Source of the DNA: Vicinamibacteraceae bacterium
GTDB taxonomy: Bacteria; Planctomycetota; Phycisphaerae; Phycisphaerales; UBA5793
Reading direction: 5' to 3'
NCBI GenBank assembly: GCA_011525805.1
Contig: WYBR01000090.1
Span: 37,121-101,120, forward strand
Length of the DNA: 64,000 nucleotides
Below, in pieces: positions 12,307 to 20,299 of the stretch (positions within the stretch are counted from its first letter, which is position 1; every line of letters begins with the position of its first letter). A program made the position numbers and the translations under genes. The notes beneath the pieces are model-generated. The model did not search any database. It was given only the letters and a program-made list of their open reading frames with translations, and was not told the origin of the DNA.

Positions 12307-13074
12307 TTGACTCAGCCCCTTCGCATCCTGATCACCGGCGCGTCGAGCGGCATCGGCCGCGCGCTGGCGGAGCACTACGCCGCGCCGGGCCACGTCGTCG
12401 GCGCTGTGGCGCGTCGCGGCGACCTGCTCGATGATCTGGCGCGCGACCATCCTTCCGTCGCGCCCCTGACCGGCGATGTGACGGACTCGGGGGCAACCGC
12501 ACGCCTCATCGATCGCTTCGCGGCGGAGCACGGCGGGATCGACCTCCTCTACGTCAATGCCGGCGTCGGCCAGCGGAGTTGCGAGGAAGGGTGGGATCCC
12601 GATCGCACCGCGAAGATCGAAGCGGTCAACATCCGCGGCGCACTCCACGCCATCACCGCCGCGGTCCCGATCATGCTTCGGCAAGGGTCGGGCCGCATCG
12701 TCGGCATTTCGTCGCTGGCGGGCGTCGTGCCGCTGCCCAGCGCCGCGGCCTATGGCGCGAGCAAGGCGTGGTTGGCGTTCTACCTCGACTCTCTCGACAT
12801 GGACCTCGCGCCGCGGGGCGTGCGATGCAGCGTCGTCATGCCCGGCCATGTCGCCACGCCCATGGTCGATGGGGCCGCGTCGGCGCTCGTTACCCCCGGC
12901 GCGCGGCGGGCCGCGGCACTCATCGCTCAGCGCGTGGCGCGGGGCGATCGAATCATCCGCTTTCCGCGCCGGGTGGCGCTGCTCACCTCCATCGCCGCGC
13001 TCGCGCCGCGCTGGCTGCGCATCTCGATCCAGAACCGCCGGCTCGCGAAGCGCAAAGGGCGGCGAGGATTGTGA
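12307..13074 (+). CDS. Short-chain dehydrogenase/reductase
   Basis: A classical SDR of about 255 residues. The NAD(P) motif TGASSGIGRAL is near residue 9, NAG (VNAGVG) near 85, the catalytic Ser in GISSLAGV near 135, and YGASK (Tyr and Lys) near 149. It would carry out an NAD(P)-linked oxidation or reduction of an unknown alcohol or ketone. The start is uncertain. TTG 12307 gives MTQPLRILITGASSG. An in-frame TTG at 12262 lies five bases after TAGGAT, an arrangement seen before other starts in this window, and would add 15 residues. Frames reaching back to 12115 read as non-coding. Confidence 0.88.
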   Translation: MTQPLRILITGASSGIGRALAEHYAAPGHVVGAVARRGDLLDDLARDHPSVAPLTGDVTDSGATARLIDRFAAEHGGIDLLYVNAGVGQRSCEEGWDPDRTAKIEAVNIRGALHAITAAVPIMLRQGSGRIVGISSLAGVVPLPSAAAYGASKAWLAFYLDSLDMDLAPRGVRCSVVMPGHVATPMVDGAASALVTPGARRAAALIAQRVARGDRIIRFPRRVALLTSIAALAPRWLRISIQNRRLAKRKGRRGL

Positions 13075-13094
13075 AATGCTCTCCAAAGGCAAGG

Positions 13095-13136
13095 CCAACC
13101 ACAGAGACCCTGAGGACGCACAAAACGCACGGAAAG
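13095..13136 (+). repeat. CCACAGAGACC repeat, left arm of an inverted pair
   Basis: The copy begins CCAACCACAGAGACCCTGAG. A complementary arm lies at 13209-13256, so the pair could fold into a large imperfect hairpin between the SDR and sulfotransferase genes. Confidence 0.6.
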
Positions 13137-13208
13137 CGGTGCCGCGAGCCCGGCAGGGGGACCGGGAGACGAGACATTCGGCGCCTGGAGTCGCTGACTC
13201 CCCATTCC

Positions 13209-13256
13209 TTTCCGACTCTGTGCATCCTCTGTGCCCTCTGCGTTTCTGTCGTTGGC
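13209..13256 (-). repeat. CCACAGAGACC repeat, right arm of an inverted pair
   Basis: The pyrimidine-rich arm contains CTGTGCATCCTCTGTGCCCT and ends GTCGTTGG. It is the imperfect reverse complement of 13095-13136, and the spacer is 72 bases. Confidence 0.6.
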
Positions 13257-13272
13257 TCCCGGGTTTCGGATC

Positions 13273-14067
13273 ATGATTGAAACTGCGGAGAGACCCATCG
13301 TCGTCGCCTCGTTCCCGCGCTCGGGAACGCATCTGACCATCGACGGTCTGCGGCACTTCTTCGTCGAGACGTATCGGCGCCAGGGTTTCAACCAGGCGGT
13401 GCACAGTCTCTACATGAACCTCGACCGCCTCGACCCGCAACATCCCTTCGCGCTCCAGCCCGACAAGGCCCGCGAGATGCTGCGCCGGTGCCCCAAGCGC
13501 GTCATCATCAAGACGCATTGCTCCGTCGAGATCGACCAGGCCGGCGAGGCGAATCGCGGCCTGGCGCGCGAGATCATCGATGCGTCCGACGTCGTGTACG
13601 TGGTGCGGGACGTGCGACCGGTCATGGCGTCCTTCATGGCGCTGCGGCCGCTGAAGTTTCCCGACTCGCCGCGCGAAATCGGCGCGTTCCTGCGCACGCC
13701 GATGGACGGGGGCGAAGGGCCGGCGGCGAACTGGGCGCGACACGTCGCCGGCTGGCTCGATCACCCCGGCGTGCATCTCATCCGCTTCGAGTCGATGCGC
13801 GAGAACTACGTCAGCGCGATCGAATCGCTCGGCAAGGACCTCGGACTGACGTGGAACAAGTACCCCATTCGACTCTTCCCCAAGCCGCGCACGATGTTTG
13901 AGAACAGGGTGCGCCGCTGGCTGGGGATCCAGAACTGCTCCGCGATCGACAACCTGCGCATGGCCTTTGACACGCCGGACTGGAAGCAGGTCATGTCCCG
14001 GGCGGATCTCGCTCTCATCCGCGAACAGGCCGGCGCGGTGATGGAGCGGCTCGGCTACCGGATGTGA
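13273..14067 (+). CDS. Sulfotransferase-domain protein
   Basis: The 264-residue product carries the 5'-phosphosulfate-binding loop in SFPRSGTHLT near residue 11 and the 3'-phosphate-binding segment in VVYVVRDVRPVMASF near residue 107. These are the two hallmark PAPS sites of cytosolic-type sulfotransferases. A conserved RFESM segment and a lysine-rich region follow. It would transfer sulfate from PAPS to an unknown alcohol, amine or sugar acceptor. ATG 13273 is preferred to an upstream in-frame start because MIETAERPIVVASFPRSG places the loop at the usual distance from the start. No PAPS synthesis genes are nearby. Confidence 0.87.
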   Translation: MIETAERPIVVASFPRSGTHLTIDGLRHFFVETYRRQGFNQAVHSLYMNLDRLDPQHPFALQPDKAREMLRRCPKRVIIKTHCSVEIDQAGEANRGLAREIIDASDVVYVVRDVRPVMASFMALRPLKFPDSPREIGAFLRTPMDGGEGPAANWARHVAGWLDHPGVHLIRFESMRENYVSAIESLGKDLGLTWNKYPIRLFPKPRTMFENRVRRWLGIQNCSAIDNLRMAFDTPDWKQVMSRADLALIREQAGAVMERLGYRM

Positions 14068-14080
14068 GTCGGGTTGGGGT

Positions 14081-14111
14081 GGCATGGCCTGGGGCTTCGC
14101 CTGGCTATGCC
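14081..14111. repeat. GGCATGGC...GCTATGCC hairpin repeat, copy 1
   Basis: A 31-base imperfect palindrome starts GGCATGGCCTGGGG and ends CGCCTGGCTATGCC, preceded by GGGGT. A second copy of the same length lies at 39396-39426 in the opposite orientation. Confidence 0.6.
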
Positions 14112-14313
14112 GTGTGCGCAACCACGCACGAACGCGTCTCGACGCTCGGCAGTACGACGCGCCTAGGCAGGCTCTGGCCGGGGAAGCGCGACGCCGCGCC
14201 ACAGTGCATTTTGAGGGCTCAACTCGTACCACGCTCCCGCTCCAACTCAACTGACGACCTGCAAGCGCCGACAATGACCCCATCACCTTCGATTCTCGGA
14301 CGATGGAGTCAAC

Positions 14314-14820
14314 ATGGCCTCGACCACCCAGCCGCGATCCACCGTCCAACTGCGCAGCGACGTGAGAATCACCGCCTGCGCCGCGATCGTCGAATTTGAT
14401 CACATTCTCCTCGTGCAGCGGGGACGCGGGCCATCGGCGGGCCGCTGGATGCTTCCGGGAGGCCGGCTCGATGCCGGAGAGACGCTCGTCGAGGCGGCGG
14501 CGCGCGAAGCGCTCGAAGAGACCGGGCTGCGCGTCGAGATCGACGCGCTCGTCGGCGTCTACACCTGCCGCGGCCGCTGCGGGCGCGACCGGAGCCGCTT
14601 CTGTTTCAGCGCCAAGACCGCAGGCGGGCGACCGCGCTTCGACGGCCGGAATGTCCGCGACCTGCGCTGGTTCCACTTCGAGCAGTTGCCGCTCGTACAC
14701 GACTCTCGGCTTTGGAAACCTCCCGTTTTGCGCGCGATGCTGCGCGACATCGAACGAGGCCAGCGCCTGCCGCTCGACCTGCTGCGCAACTTCGACCGCG
14801 CGCTGCGCGCCGCCGCCTGA
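14314..14820 (+). CDS. Nudix hydrolase
   Basis: A 168-residue protein with a complete Nudix box, starting GGRLDAGET and continuing to REALEETGL (residues 50-72), so the Mg-binding REXXEE is intact. Family members hydrolyse a nucleoside diphosphate linked to another moiety. The ADP-sugar, NADH and oxidised-nucleotide subfamilies cannot be told apart here. The C-terminus DLLRNFDRALRAA is a helix found in several small Nudix proteins. TGGAG lies 6 bases before ATG. It stands alone, with repeats on both sides. Confidence 0.9.
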   Translation: MASTTQPRSTVQLRSDVRITACAAIVEFDHILLVQRGRGPSAGRWMLPGGRLDAGETLVEAAAREALEETGLRVEIDALVGVYTCRGRCGRDRSRFCFSAKTAGGRPRFDGRNVRDLRWFHFEQLPLVHDSRLWKPPVLRAMLRDIERGQRLPLDLLRNFDRALRAAA

Positions 14821-14833
14821 AGGCGTCGAAGAT

Positions 14834-14863
14834 TCACCACAGAGAACACAGAGGGCACTGAGC
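14834..14863 (+). repeat. CCACAGAGAACACAGAGG repeat, left arm
   Basis: TCACCACAGAGAACACAGAG continues with GGCACTGAG. It pairs imperfectly with 14991-15035, giving the second inverted pair of this repeat type. Confidence 0.65.
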
Positions 14864-14990
14864 GCGCCCGGAGGGGGAGCAGAATCGCGGGAACGCTGCT
14901 GCATCGCAGGGTCAGTGCACCGCCGCCGACGCCTCGCGTCCCTTCCGCTTCAATTTGCCTTGCTGCCCTCTCCTGCTCCTGATCCTCTCT

Positions 14991-15035
14991 CTCCTCCTCT
15001 GTGCGCCCTCAGTGCCCTCTGTGTCTCTGTGGTTG
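14991..15035 (-). repeat. CCACAGAGAACACAGAGG repeat, right arm
   Basis: The complementary arm contains GTGCCCTCTGTGTCTCTGTG and lies immediately before the end of the deoxyhypusine-synthase-like gene. A structured 3' end for that minus-strand transcript is possible. Confidence 0.65.
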
Positions 15036-15044
15036 GCTTTCCAA

Positions 15045-16022
15045 TCACCAGCCGAGGACGTAGGCGAAGATGAGCGGCGCGACGATGGTGGCGTCGGACT
15101 CGATGACGAACCTGGGCGTCTTCTCGCCAAGTTTGCCCCAGGTGATCTTCTCGTTGGGCACCGCGCCGCTGTAGGAGCCAAAACTCGTCGTCGAATCGCT
15201 GATTTGGCAGAAGTAGCCCCAGAGCGGAACGCTCGTGCGGCCGAGGTCCTGGTGGAGCATCGGCACGACGCAGATGGGAAAGTCCCCCGCGATGCCGCCG
15301 CCGATCTGAAAGAACCCCAGCGAGTGCTGTTTCGTGAGTTCGGTGTACCAGTTGGCGAGTTCGATCATGTAGTCGATCCCGCCGCGCATCGTCGTCGAGT
15401 TTCTGATCTCGCCGGAAATGACGTGCGAGGCAAAGATGTTGCCCAGCGTCGAGTCCTCCCACCCGGGCACGAAGACGGGCAGTTTGTTCTTCGCCGCGGC
15501 GAGGAGCCAGGAGTTCTTCGGATCGATCTGGTAGAACTTCTCGAGCGCGCCGCTGAGCAGTACCTCGTAGAAGAACTCGTGCGGGAACATCCGCCGCCCC
15601 GCCTGGTCGGATTTCATCCAGTGTTCGAGCACCGCGCCTTCGAGACGGCGGATCGCCTCCTCTTCCGGAATGCACGTGTCCGTCACCCGGTTGAGGTGCT
15701 TGCTCAGAAGTCTCTGCTCGTCGGCGGGAGTGAGTTCGCGCCAGTTGGGGATGCGGACGTAGTGCTCGTGCGCGACGAGGTTGAAGATGTCCTCTTCGAG
15801 ATTGGCGCCGGTGCAGCAGATGCCGTGGACCTTGTCACGGCGGATCATCTCGGCGAGGGAGACGCCCAGTTCGGCCGTGCTCATCGCGCCGGCGAGCGTG
15901 ATGAACATCTTTCCGCCGGCGTCGAGGTGCCTGCGGTACGCCTCGGCGGCGTCGACGAGCGTCGCGGCGTTGAAGTGGCGGTAGTGGGTGCGGATGAAAT
16001 CGGTGATCGGCGTCGTGCTCAT
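15045..16022 (-). CDS. Deoxyhypusine-synthase-like protein
   Basis: The 325-residue protein belongs to the deoxyhypusine synthase family. It shows an NAD-fold region (MFITLAGAMSTAELG, GICCTGANLEEDIFN), a glycine-rich FFQIGGGIAGDFP, and ITWGKLGE near residue 295, where Lys297 aligns with the catalytic lysine of the eukaryotic enzyme. Eukaryotic members move the aminobutyl group of spermidine to eIF5A. Bacteria lack eIF5A, and related bacterial enzymes are known to make homospermidine from putrescine or spermidine, so polyamine metabolism is the best guess. The ATG at 16022 is preferred to a GTG at 16046, because a TACCCT box lies six bases before it. Confidence 0.85.
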   Translation of the reverse strand: MSTTPITDFIRTHYRHFNAATLVDAAEAYRRHLDAGGKMFITLAGAMSTAELGVSLAEMIRRDKVHGICCTGANLEEDIFNLVAHEHYVRIPNWRELTPADEQRLLSKHLNRVTDTCIPEEEAIRRLEGAVLEHWMKSDQAGRRMFPHEFFYEVLLSGALEKFYQIDPKNSWLLAAAKNKLPVFVPGWEDSTLGNIFASHVISGEIRNSTTMRGGIDYMIELANWYTELTKQHSLGFFQIGGGIAGDFPICVVPMLHQDLGRTSVPLWGYFCQISDSTTSFGSYSGAVPNEKITWGKLGEKTPRFVIESDATIVAPLIFAYVLGW

Positions 16023-16028
16023 GGGGAA

Positions 16029-16034
16029 AGGGTA
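16029..16034 (-). promoter_or_regulatory. Putative -10 box (TACCCT) of the deoxyhypusine-synthase-like gene
   Basis: On the minus strand TACCCT, TTCCCC and then ATG occur in a row. There is no Shine-Dalgarno sequence, so a leaderless transcript is likely. Confidence 0.45.
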
Positions 16035-16068
16035 TGAGGCGTGCACGCGCCGGGCGAAACACTCTCAC

Positions 16069-16105
16069 GTTTGGCCGCGACCCGGAGGCTCTGCGGAGAG
16101 GAGCG
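16069..16105 (+). repeat. GGTTAGCCGCGAC repeat, copy 3
   Basis: It reads GTTTGGCCGCGACCCGGAGG and then CTCTGCGGAGAGGAGCG, the 37-base family length, between two minus-strand genes. Confidence 0.75.
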
Positions 16106-16139
16106 CTGCGCCGGTTTCGCGCCGGCAAGCCACTGACCG

Positions 16140-17282
16140 CTACCCCACCAGCGCCGCCTCGATCGTCAGCCCCGGCCCGAAGGCGATCGCCGCGATCGGC
16201 CTCGGCGCCCCACGCCGCAGCAACTCGTCGAGAATGAACAGCACGGTCGGCGAGGACATGTTCCCGAATCGCGACAGCACCTCCCGCGACACATCCAGCG
16301 CGCCGCGATCGAGGCGCAACGCCTCGGCAAGCGCATCGAGGATGCGGGGCCCGCCTGGATGCACGGCCCATGATCCCATCTGGTCAATGCCCAGGCCGCG
16401 ACCACCGAGCCACTCGCCGATCCAGGGCCGGAGCATTCCGCGAATGCGGTCCGGCACGTCGGGCGAAAGACTCATCTCAAAGCCATGGTCTCCGACGCAC
16501 CACGTCATGCATTCGAGCGACTCGGGCGCGACGAATGAGGCGAAGTGGCCGAGCGCCGGGTCATCTCGTCCTGAAGCGCGGCGGCACGAAACGACCGCCG
16601 CCGCCGATCCGTCACCGAAGAGGGCGTTGGCGAGGAGGCGATCACCTTCTCCGCGATACTGAAAGTGCACGCTGCACAGTTCCACGCACGCGACCAGCGC
16701 GAGCGCTTCCGGATCGGCAAGACATGCGTCGCAGGCGAGGCGCAGCGCGTTGATCGCGCCGTGACAGCCCATGAAGCCGACGTGCGCCCGCCGCACTTCG
16801 CGCGGCAGGCCCAGCGACGCCATGATCGCCACGTCCACTCCCGGCGCGCGCAACCCCGTGCACGACACGGTGAAGAGGTGAGTCACGTGATCCGGCCGGC
16901 AGTCCGCGCTCGCCAGAGCCGCCGCGGCCGCTTCGTGCGCCAGACTCGCCGCCCACTCGTCGTAGACGGCGAGGCGCTGCGCCGTCGTCGGACCACGATC
17001 CTCACCACTGACGCGCGGAAGAAAAAAGGGAACCGCCGCCTCCGGCACATGCCCGACGCCGTCCGCTCCGCCGGGCGCATCGCGCGTCTCTGATGGATCG
17101 CTCGGCCGGCGCGCGACGACGAACCGCCGCGTCCGCACGCCGCTTCGGTGAAAGAGGCGGCGGAGGCGATCGACCTCCTCGGCCGACTCGGCGCAGCACT
17201 GCTCGGCAAGGCGCAGCGCCTCCTCCTGCCCGAGCGCCACGGGAGGGGCCGACCGCCCGATACCGATGATCGTGGGCTTCAC
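16140..17282 (-). CDS. Type III polyketide synthase (chalcone/alkylresorcinol synthase-like)
   Basis: The 380-residue protein has the full catalytic triad of type III synthases: Cys173 in GFMGCHGAINA, His308 in WAVHPGGPRI and Asn341 in GNMSSPTVLF. It would extend a fatty-acyl or other starter with malonyl-CoA in the cytoplasm to make an alkylpyrone, alkylresorcinol or similar ring. The GTG start overlaps the stop of the upstream flavoprotein gene by four bases (GTGA), so it is the last gene of a three-gene operon. The set resembles the srsABC genes of Streptomyces (synthase, methyltransferase, flavoprotein) that make phenolic-lipid quinones. The product here is not known. Confidence 0.93.
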   Translation of the reverse strand: MKPTIIGIGRSAPPVALGQEEALRLAEQCCAESAEEVDRLRRLFHRSGVRTRRFVVARRPSDPSETRDAPGGADGVGHVPEAAVPFFLPRVSGEDRGPTTAQRLAVYDEWAASLAHEAAAAALASADCRPDHVTHLFTVSCTGLRAPGVDVAIMASLGLPREVRRAHVGFMGCHGAINALRLACDACLADPEALALVACVELCSVHFQYRGEGDRLLANALFGDGSAAAVVSCRRASGRDDPALGHFASFVAPESLECMTWCVGDHGFEMSLSPDVPDRIRGMLRPWIGEWLGGRGLGIDQMGSWAVHPGGPRILDALAEALRLDRGALDVSREVLSRFGNMSSPTVLFILDELLRRGAPRPIAAIAFGPGLTIEAALVG

Positions 17283-18517
17283 GCGTCACCCCGAAGCGCG
17301 ACCCCGCGCCCGGACCCCATGCCCGGGATGATCGCATCCGGCGCCTGCATGGAGTGGATCAGGCGTCGCGCCAGGGTCGGCGCCCAGCCCCCCGCGACCA
17401 TGCAGGCGCGGCGGACGGCCGGGTGTCGCAGCGCTTCGGCAATCAACCGGCAGCGCGCCTGTTGAGCCCGCACAAGCCGGCGATGGGTGCGCCCCCACTC
17501 GCGCTCGACGGCGCCGCTCCACGGCGCGCCGCGGCGACGCAGGACGCGCTCCGCGAGCAGCGCGGCGCTGACGCCGGTTCGTATGGCCCAAGTGATGCCT
17601 TCACCGGTGAACGGCTCGACGAACCCCGCCGCATCGCCGGCGGCGAGCACGCGCTCCGACGCCGGGTGAAGAGGCCGGCGCGTCAGGTGCGGTACGGCGA
17701 GCCACCGAGCCTCGCCGATCTCGCCAGGAACGTCCTGACCGGCTTCCTCGAGCATCTGCGCCGCCGCCGGGCCAAGCCCACCGCACTCGCGCACGTGCGC
17801 GGCGTCAAAGGCGCCGCCGACGGCCACGCGGCCGTCCTCGACCCGCGCGAATCCGACGTAGCCGCGATCCGCCACGATCATCCGCACCGTCTGAGCCGGC
17901 AGGTCCAGTCCACGCGCGGCAACGATCACCGCGCCCCCGAGATGCGAGCGGCTCCAGCGCCGCTCGGCCCGCGCCGCGTCCGGTGCGGGCGCGTTGATTG
18001 GAAATCCCAGGCCCCCGGCCGCGATGACAACGCGCACGCGCACTTCGGCCGCATCGTCCCCGGAGCGGAGGCGCACGACTCGCGTCCGATCCTCCGCGCG
18101 GCCGAGGCGCGCGATGCAATCGGGCAGGGAAGCGGCGCCGTGGGCGATCGCGTTGCATAGAAGCGCCGCATCGAGCGCCCGGCGCGAGCAGATGCGCCCC
18201 GCGCTGACCGGAACCTCCAGGCGGCGACCCGCCATCCACAGGTCGAGTCGGCGCATGTGCTCGGCGCCTTGGCGGTCGAGCAGATCGCCCGCGCCGAGTT
18301 CCCCCAGCGCCTGCACAGCCGCGGGCGCGAGGCAGCAGCCGCAAGCCTTGTCGCGAGGAAAGGTCGCGCGATCGACGACGAGCACGCGCCGTCCTTGCCT
18401 CGCCAGGACCACCGCCGCCGCGCTCCCCGCCGGACCCGCGCCGATGACCAGCGCCTCCCACCGGTGCGAACGGGCCTCGTCGAGCGAGATTGACGTCGGC
18501 ACGGGCGCTGCGCTCAT
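17279..18517 (-). CDS. FAD-dependent oxidoreductase (geranylgeranyl-reductase/hydroxylase-like)
   Basis: The 412-residue flavoprotein has the Rossmann motif VIGAGPAGSAAAVVLARQG near residue 23, KACGCCLAPAA near 58 where relatives bind FAD, and the second FAD motif VLAAGDAAGFVEPFTGEG near 290. This layout is shared by geranylgeranyl reductases and aromatic hydroxylases of the UbiH type. Placed between a methyltransferase and a type III polyketide synthase, with four-base overlaps on both sides, its likely task is hydroxylation or oxidation of the polyketide ring or reduction of a side chain. Soluble; no membrane segments seen. Confidence 0.9.
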   Translation of the reverse strand: MSAAPVPTSISLDEARSHRWEALVIGAGPAGSAAAVVLARQGRRVLVVDRATFPRDKACGCCLAPAAVQALGELGAGDLLDRQGAEHMRRLDLWMAGRRLEVPVSAGRICSRRALDAALLCNAIAHGAASLPDCIARLGRAEDRTRVVRLRSGDDAAEVRVRVVIAAGGLGFPINAPAPDAARAERRWSRSHLGGAVIVAARGLDLPAQTVRMIVADRGYVGFARVEDGRVAVGGAFDAAHVRECGGLGPAAAQMLEEAGQDVPGEIGEARWLAVPHLTRRPLHPASERVLAAGDAAGFVEPFTGEGITWAIRTGVSAALLAERVLRRRGAPWSGAVEREWGRTHRRLVRAQQARCRLIAEALRHPAVRRACMVAGGWAPTLARRLIHSMQAPDAIIPGMGSGRGVALRGDA

Positions 18518-19242
18518 GACACGCCCCTGTCAGTCGAAAGGAGAAAGCGAAAGGGCCAAACCGGCTGGATCCGGAACGGCGCCCATCCCGCCCGCCGCGC
18601 GAGGGATGCGGCTTCGTCCAGCGTGAAAGCGCCGCGCACCGACCGGGCTCCATCGAGGCGCACAACCGGCGAGGTGGTGAGCAGCCGTGCTGCAAGGTGC
18701 GTCAGCCAGAGTCCCGCGACGCTGCGACGCAAATCGCTCACCAGCACCAGCCGATTCGACGCCGCATGCATCCGTTCGAGCAGTCGCAGCGCCTGTGTTT
18801 CGTCGAGGTGATGCAGGAAGAGCGAGCACATGGCGACGTCGCAACCGCCGCCCGGCAAGTCGTCGCTGAGCACATCGCATTGACGAAAGTCAACGGCGGC
18901 GCCGGACGACCGCGCCCGCCGCCGAGCGAAATCGACGGCGCGGGGGCTGAGGTCGACGCCCGTGAACTCGACGCGGAGCCCGTGCCGTTTCGCCCGCCGC
19001 CACAGCGCGATCGGCACGTCGCCCGCGCCGGCCGCCAGATCGAGCACGCGAATCGGCCGTTCCGGCAGAGAGGCCGCCAGGTCTTGAATCGCCGGCCAGA
19101 GCATGCGATCGGCGCCCGCCCAGCGGTTGAGGCGCGCCAGCGACGCCAGCGCCCGCTCGTGGAGGGCGGGATCGAGATCGGGACGATCCATCCACTCCGG
19201 CTCCCGGCGGCGCTGACGCAGATTGAACGTGCCCGCGCTCAC
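18514..19242 (-). CDS. SAM-dependent methyltransferase of the polyketide operon
   Basis: A class I methyltransferase of 242 residues. The SAM motif VLDLAAGAGDVPIAL is near residue 65, an acidic strand (EFTGVDLSPRAV) near 92, and motif II/III (VAMCSLFLHHLDETQ) near 135. It belongs to the UbiE/Methyltransf_11 type that methylates quinone precursors and phenols. It is the first gene of the three-gene unit and its ATGA overlap with the flavoprotein gene implies coupled translation. The start is GTG, six bases after a TACTAT box. It probably methylates the polyketide product at O or C. Confidence 0.9.
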   Translation of the reverse strand: MSAGTFNLRQRRREPEWMDRPDLDPALHERALASLARLNRWAGADRMLWPAIQDLAASLPERPIRVLDLAAGAGDVPIALWRRAKRHGLRVEFTGVDLSPRAVDFARRRARSSGAAVDFRQCDVLSDDLPGGGCDVAMCSLFLHHLDETQALRLLERMHAASNRLVLVSDLRRSVAGLWLTHLAARLLTTSPVVRLDGARSVRGAFTLDEAASLARRAGWAPFRIQPVWPFRFLLSTDRGVS

Positions 19243-19248
19243 TCACGG

Positions 19249-19254
19249 ATAGTA
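19249..19254 (-). promoter_or_regulatory. Putative -10 box (TACTAT) of the polyketide operon
   Basis: TACTAT, six bases and GTG follow one another on the minus strand. It faces the TACGAT box of mqnP (19283-19288) in a 52-base divergent region, so both transcripts would start head to head about 50 bases apart. Confidence 0.5.
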
Positions 19255-19282
19255 GGTGGACCGCGCGATGGGGCGTTGCGGC

Positions 19283-19288
19283 TACGAT
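19283..19288 (+). promoter_or_regulatory. Putative -10 box (TACGAT) of mqnP
   Basis: TACGAT, then AGACGC, then the ATG at 19295. No ribosome-binding site lies between, as expected for a leaderless mRNA. Confidence 0.5.
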
Positions 19289-19294
19289 AGACGC

Positions 19295-20233
19295 ATGAAC
19301 ACGGCGGCCCCGAGTCCGACGACGCTGCCCTGCGAACCAGCGCCGATGGGGCCGGTCGCGGCGCTGGCGCGCGACATCAAGATCAGCCACAGCCTCTTCG
19401 CCCTGCCGTTCGCCGTACTCGCGTCGTTCATGGCCCGGCCAGCGAGCGAGTCGTGGGGAAGATTCGCGGCGCAGATGGTGCTGATTCTCATCTGCATGGT
19501 CAGCGCCCGCACGTTCGCCATGCTCGCCAATCGCATCGTCGACCGCGATTTTGATGCGCTCAACCCGCGCACTCGAGGCCGCGCGCTGCCCAGCGGGCGC
19601 GTGGCGCTGCGGCACGCGCTTTTCGCGCTGCTGTGGTCGGCCGGACTCTTCATCGTCTGCTGCGTCGGATTCGGTTTCGCCTTTGACAACTGGTGGCCGA
19701 CCCTGCTCTCGGCGCCGGTGCTCGCGTGGATCGGGGCCTACGGGTGGATGAAGCGGTGGACGGCGATGTGTCATCTCTTTCTCGGTTCGTCGCTGGCGAT
19801 CTCGCCCCTCGCCGCGGCGCTGGCGGTCAATCCCGAAGCGCTGGCGCAGCAGCCCGCGCTCTGGCTGCTGAGCCTCAGTGTGCTCTGCTGGGTCGCCGGG
19901 TTTGACATCATCTATGCGCTTCAGGACGTCGAGGTCGATCGGCAGCAATCGTTGCACAGCCTGCCGAGCCGTCTCGGCGTCGGCCGCGCGCTGTGGGTCA
20001 GCCGGGCGCTGCACGCCGTCAGCGTCGGCTGCCTCGGCGCCGTCGTGCTCATCGACCATCGCTTCGACTCGCTCTTCGCAGCCGGCGTCGGTCTGGTGGC
20101 CGCGCTGCTCGTCGTCGAGCACGCCGTCACGGCCGGGGGCGCGACCGCGCGGATCCAACTCGCTTTCTTCACCCTCAACGGCGTGATCAGTTGCCTGCTC
20201 GGCGTGCTGGGGGTCGTGAGCGTGGCCGTCTAG
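19295..20233 (+). CDS. mqnP: UbiA-family prenyltransferase, menaquinone (futalosine) type
   Basis: The 312-residue membrane protein has seven to nine hydrophobic segments. Its first aspartate-rich motif is NRIVDRDFDALNPRTRGR near residue 84, and the second is DIIYALQDVEVDRQ near 208. The segments SLFALPFAV and MCHLFLGSSLAISPL match MqnP, the prenyltransferase that attaches the polyprenyl chain in the futalosine menaquinone pathway, more closely than UbiA. It would act in the cytoplasmic membrane. It is divergent from the polyketide operon, so a role in prenylating that product is possible but not favoured. The other mqn genes are not in the window. ATG 19295 is chosen over a GTG at 19256. Confidence 0.85.
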   Translation: MNTAAPSPTTLPCEPAPMGPVAALARDIKISHSLFALPFAVLASFMARPASESWGRFAAQMVLILICMVSARTFAMLANRIVDRDFDALNPRTRGRALPSGRVALRHALFALLWSAGLFIVCCVGFGFAFDNWWPTLLSAPVLAWIGAYGWMKRWTAMCHLFLGSSLAISPLAAALAVNPEALAQQPALWLLSLSVLCWVAGFDIIYALQDVEVDRQQSLHSLPSRLGVGRALWVSRALHAVSVGCLGAVVLIDHRFDSLFAAGVGLVAALLVVEHAVTAGGATARIQLAFFTLNGVISCLLGVLGVVSVAV

Positions 20234-20299
20234 CGCCGCACGCGAGCGCTCCCCGGCGCCAGACCCTCGGGTTGCGGCCAAACTGCGGCCCGCGCCGCC

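Noticed and set aside
14068..14313. Possible small gene between the sulfotransferase and Nudix genes
   Set aside because: Frames here are short, composition is that of the hairpin repeat, and no ribosome site precedes them.
12250..14904. An 884-codon open frame on the minus strand across SDR, sulfotransferase and Nudix genes
   Set aside because: It spans three real genes and two repeats, and its product is rich in R/A/E without any domain.
19295..20233. mqnP as part of the polyketide operon
   Set aside because: It is divergent and matches the futalosine-pathway prenyltransferase, so shared function is only speculation.
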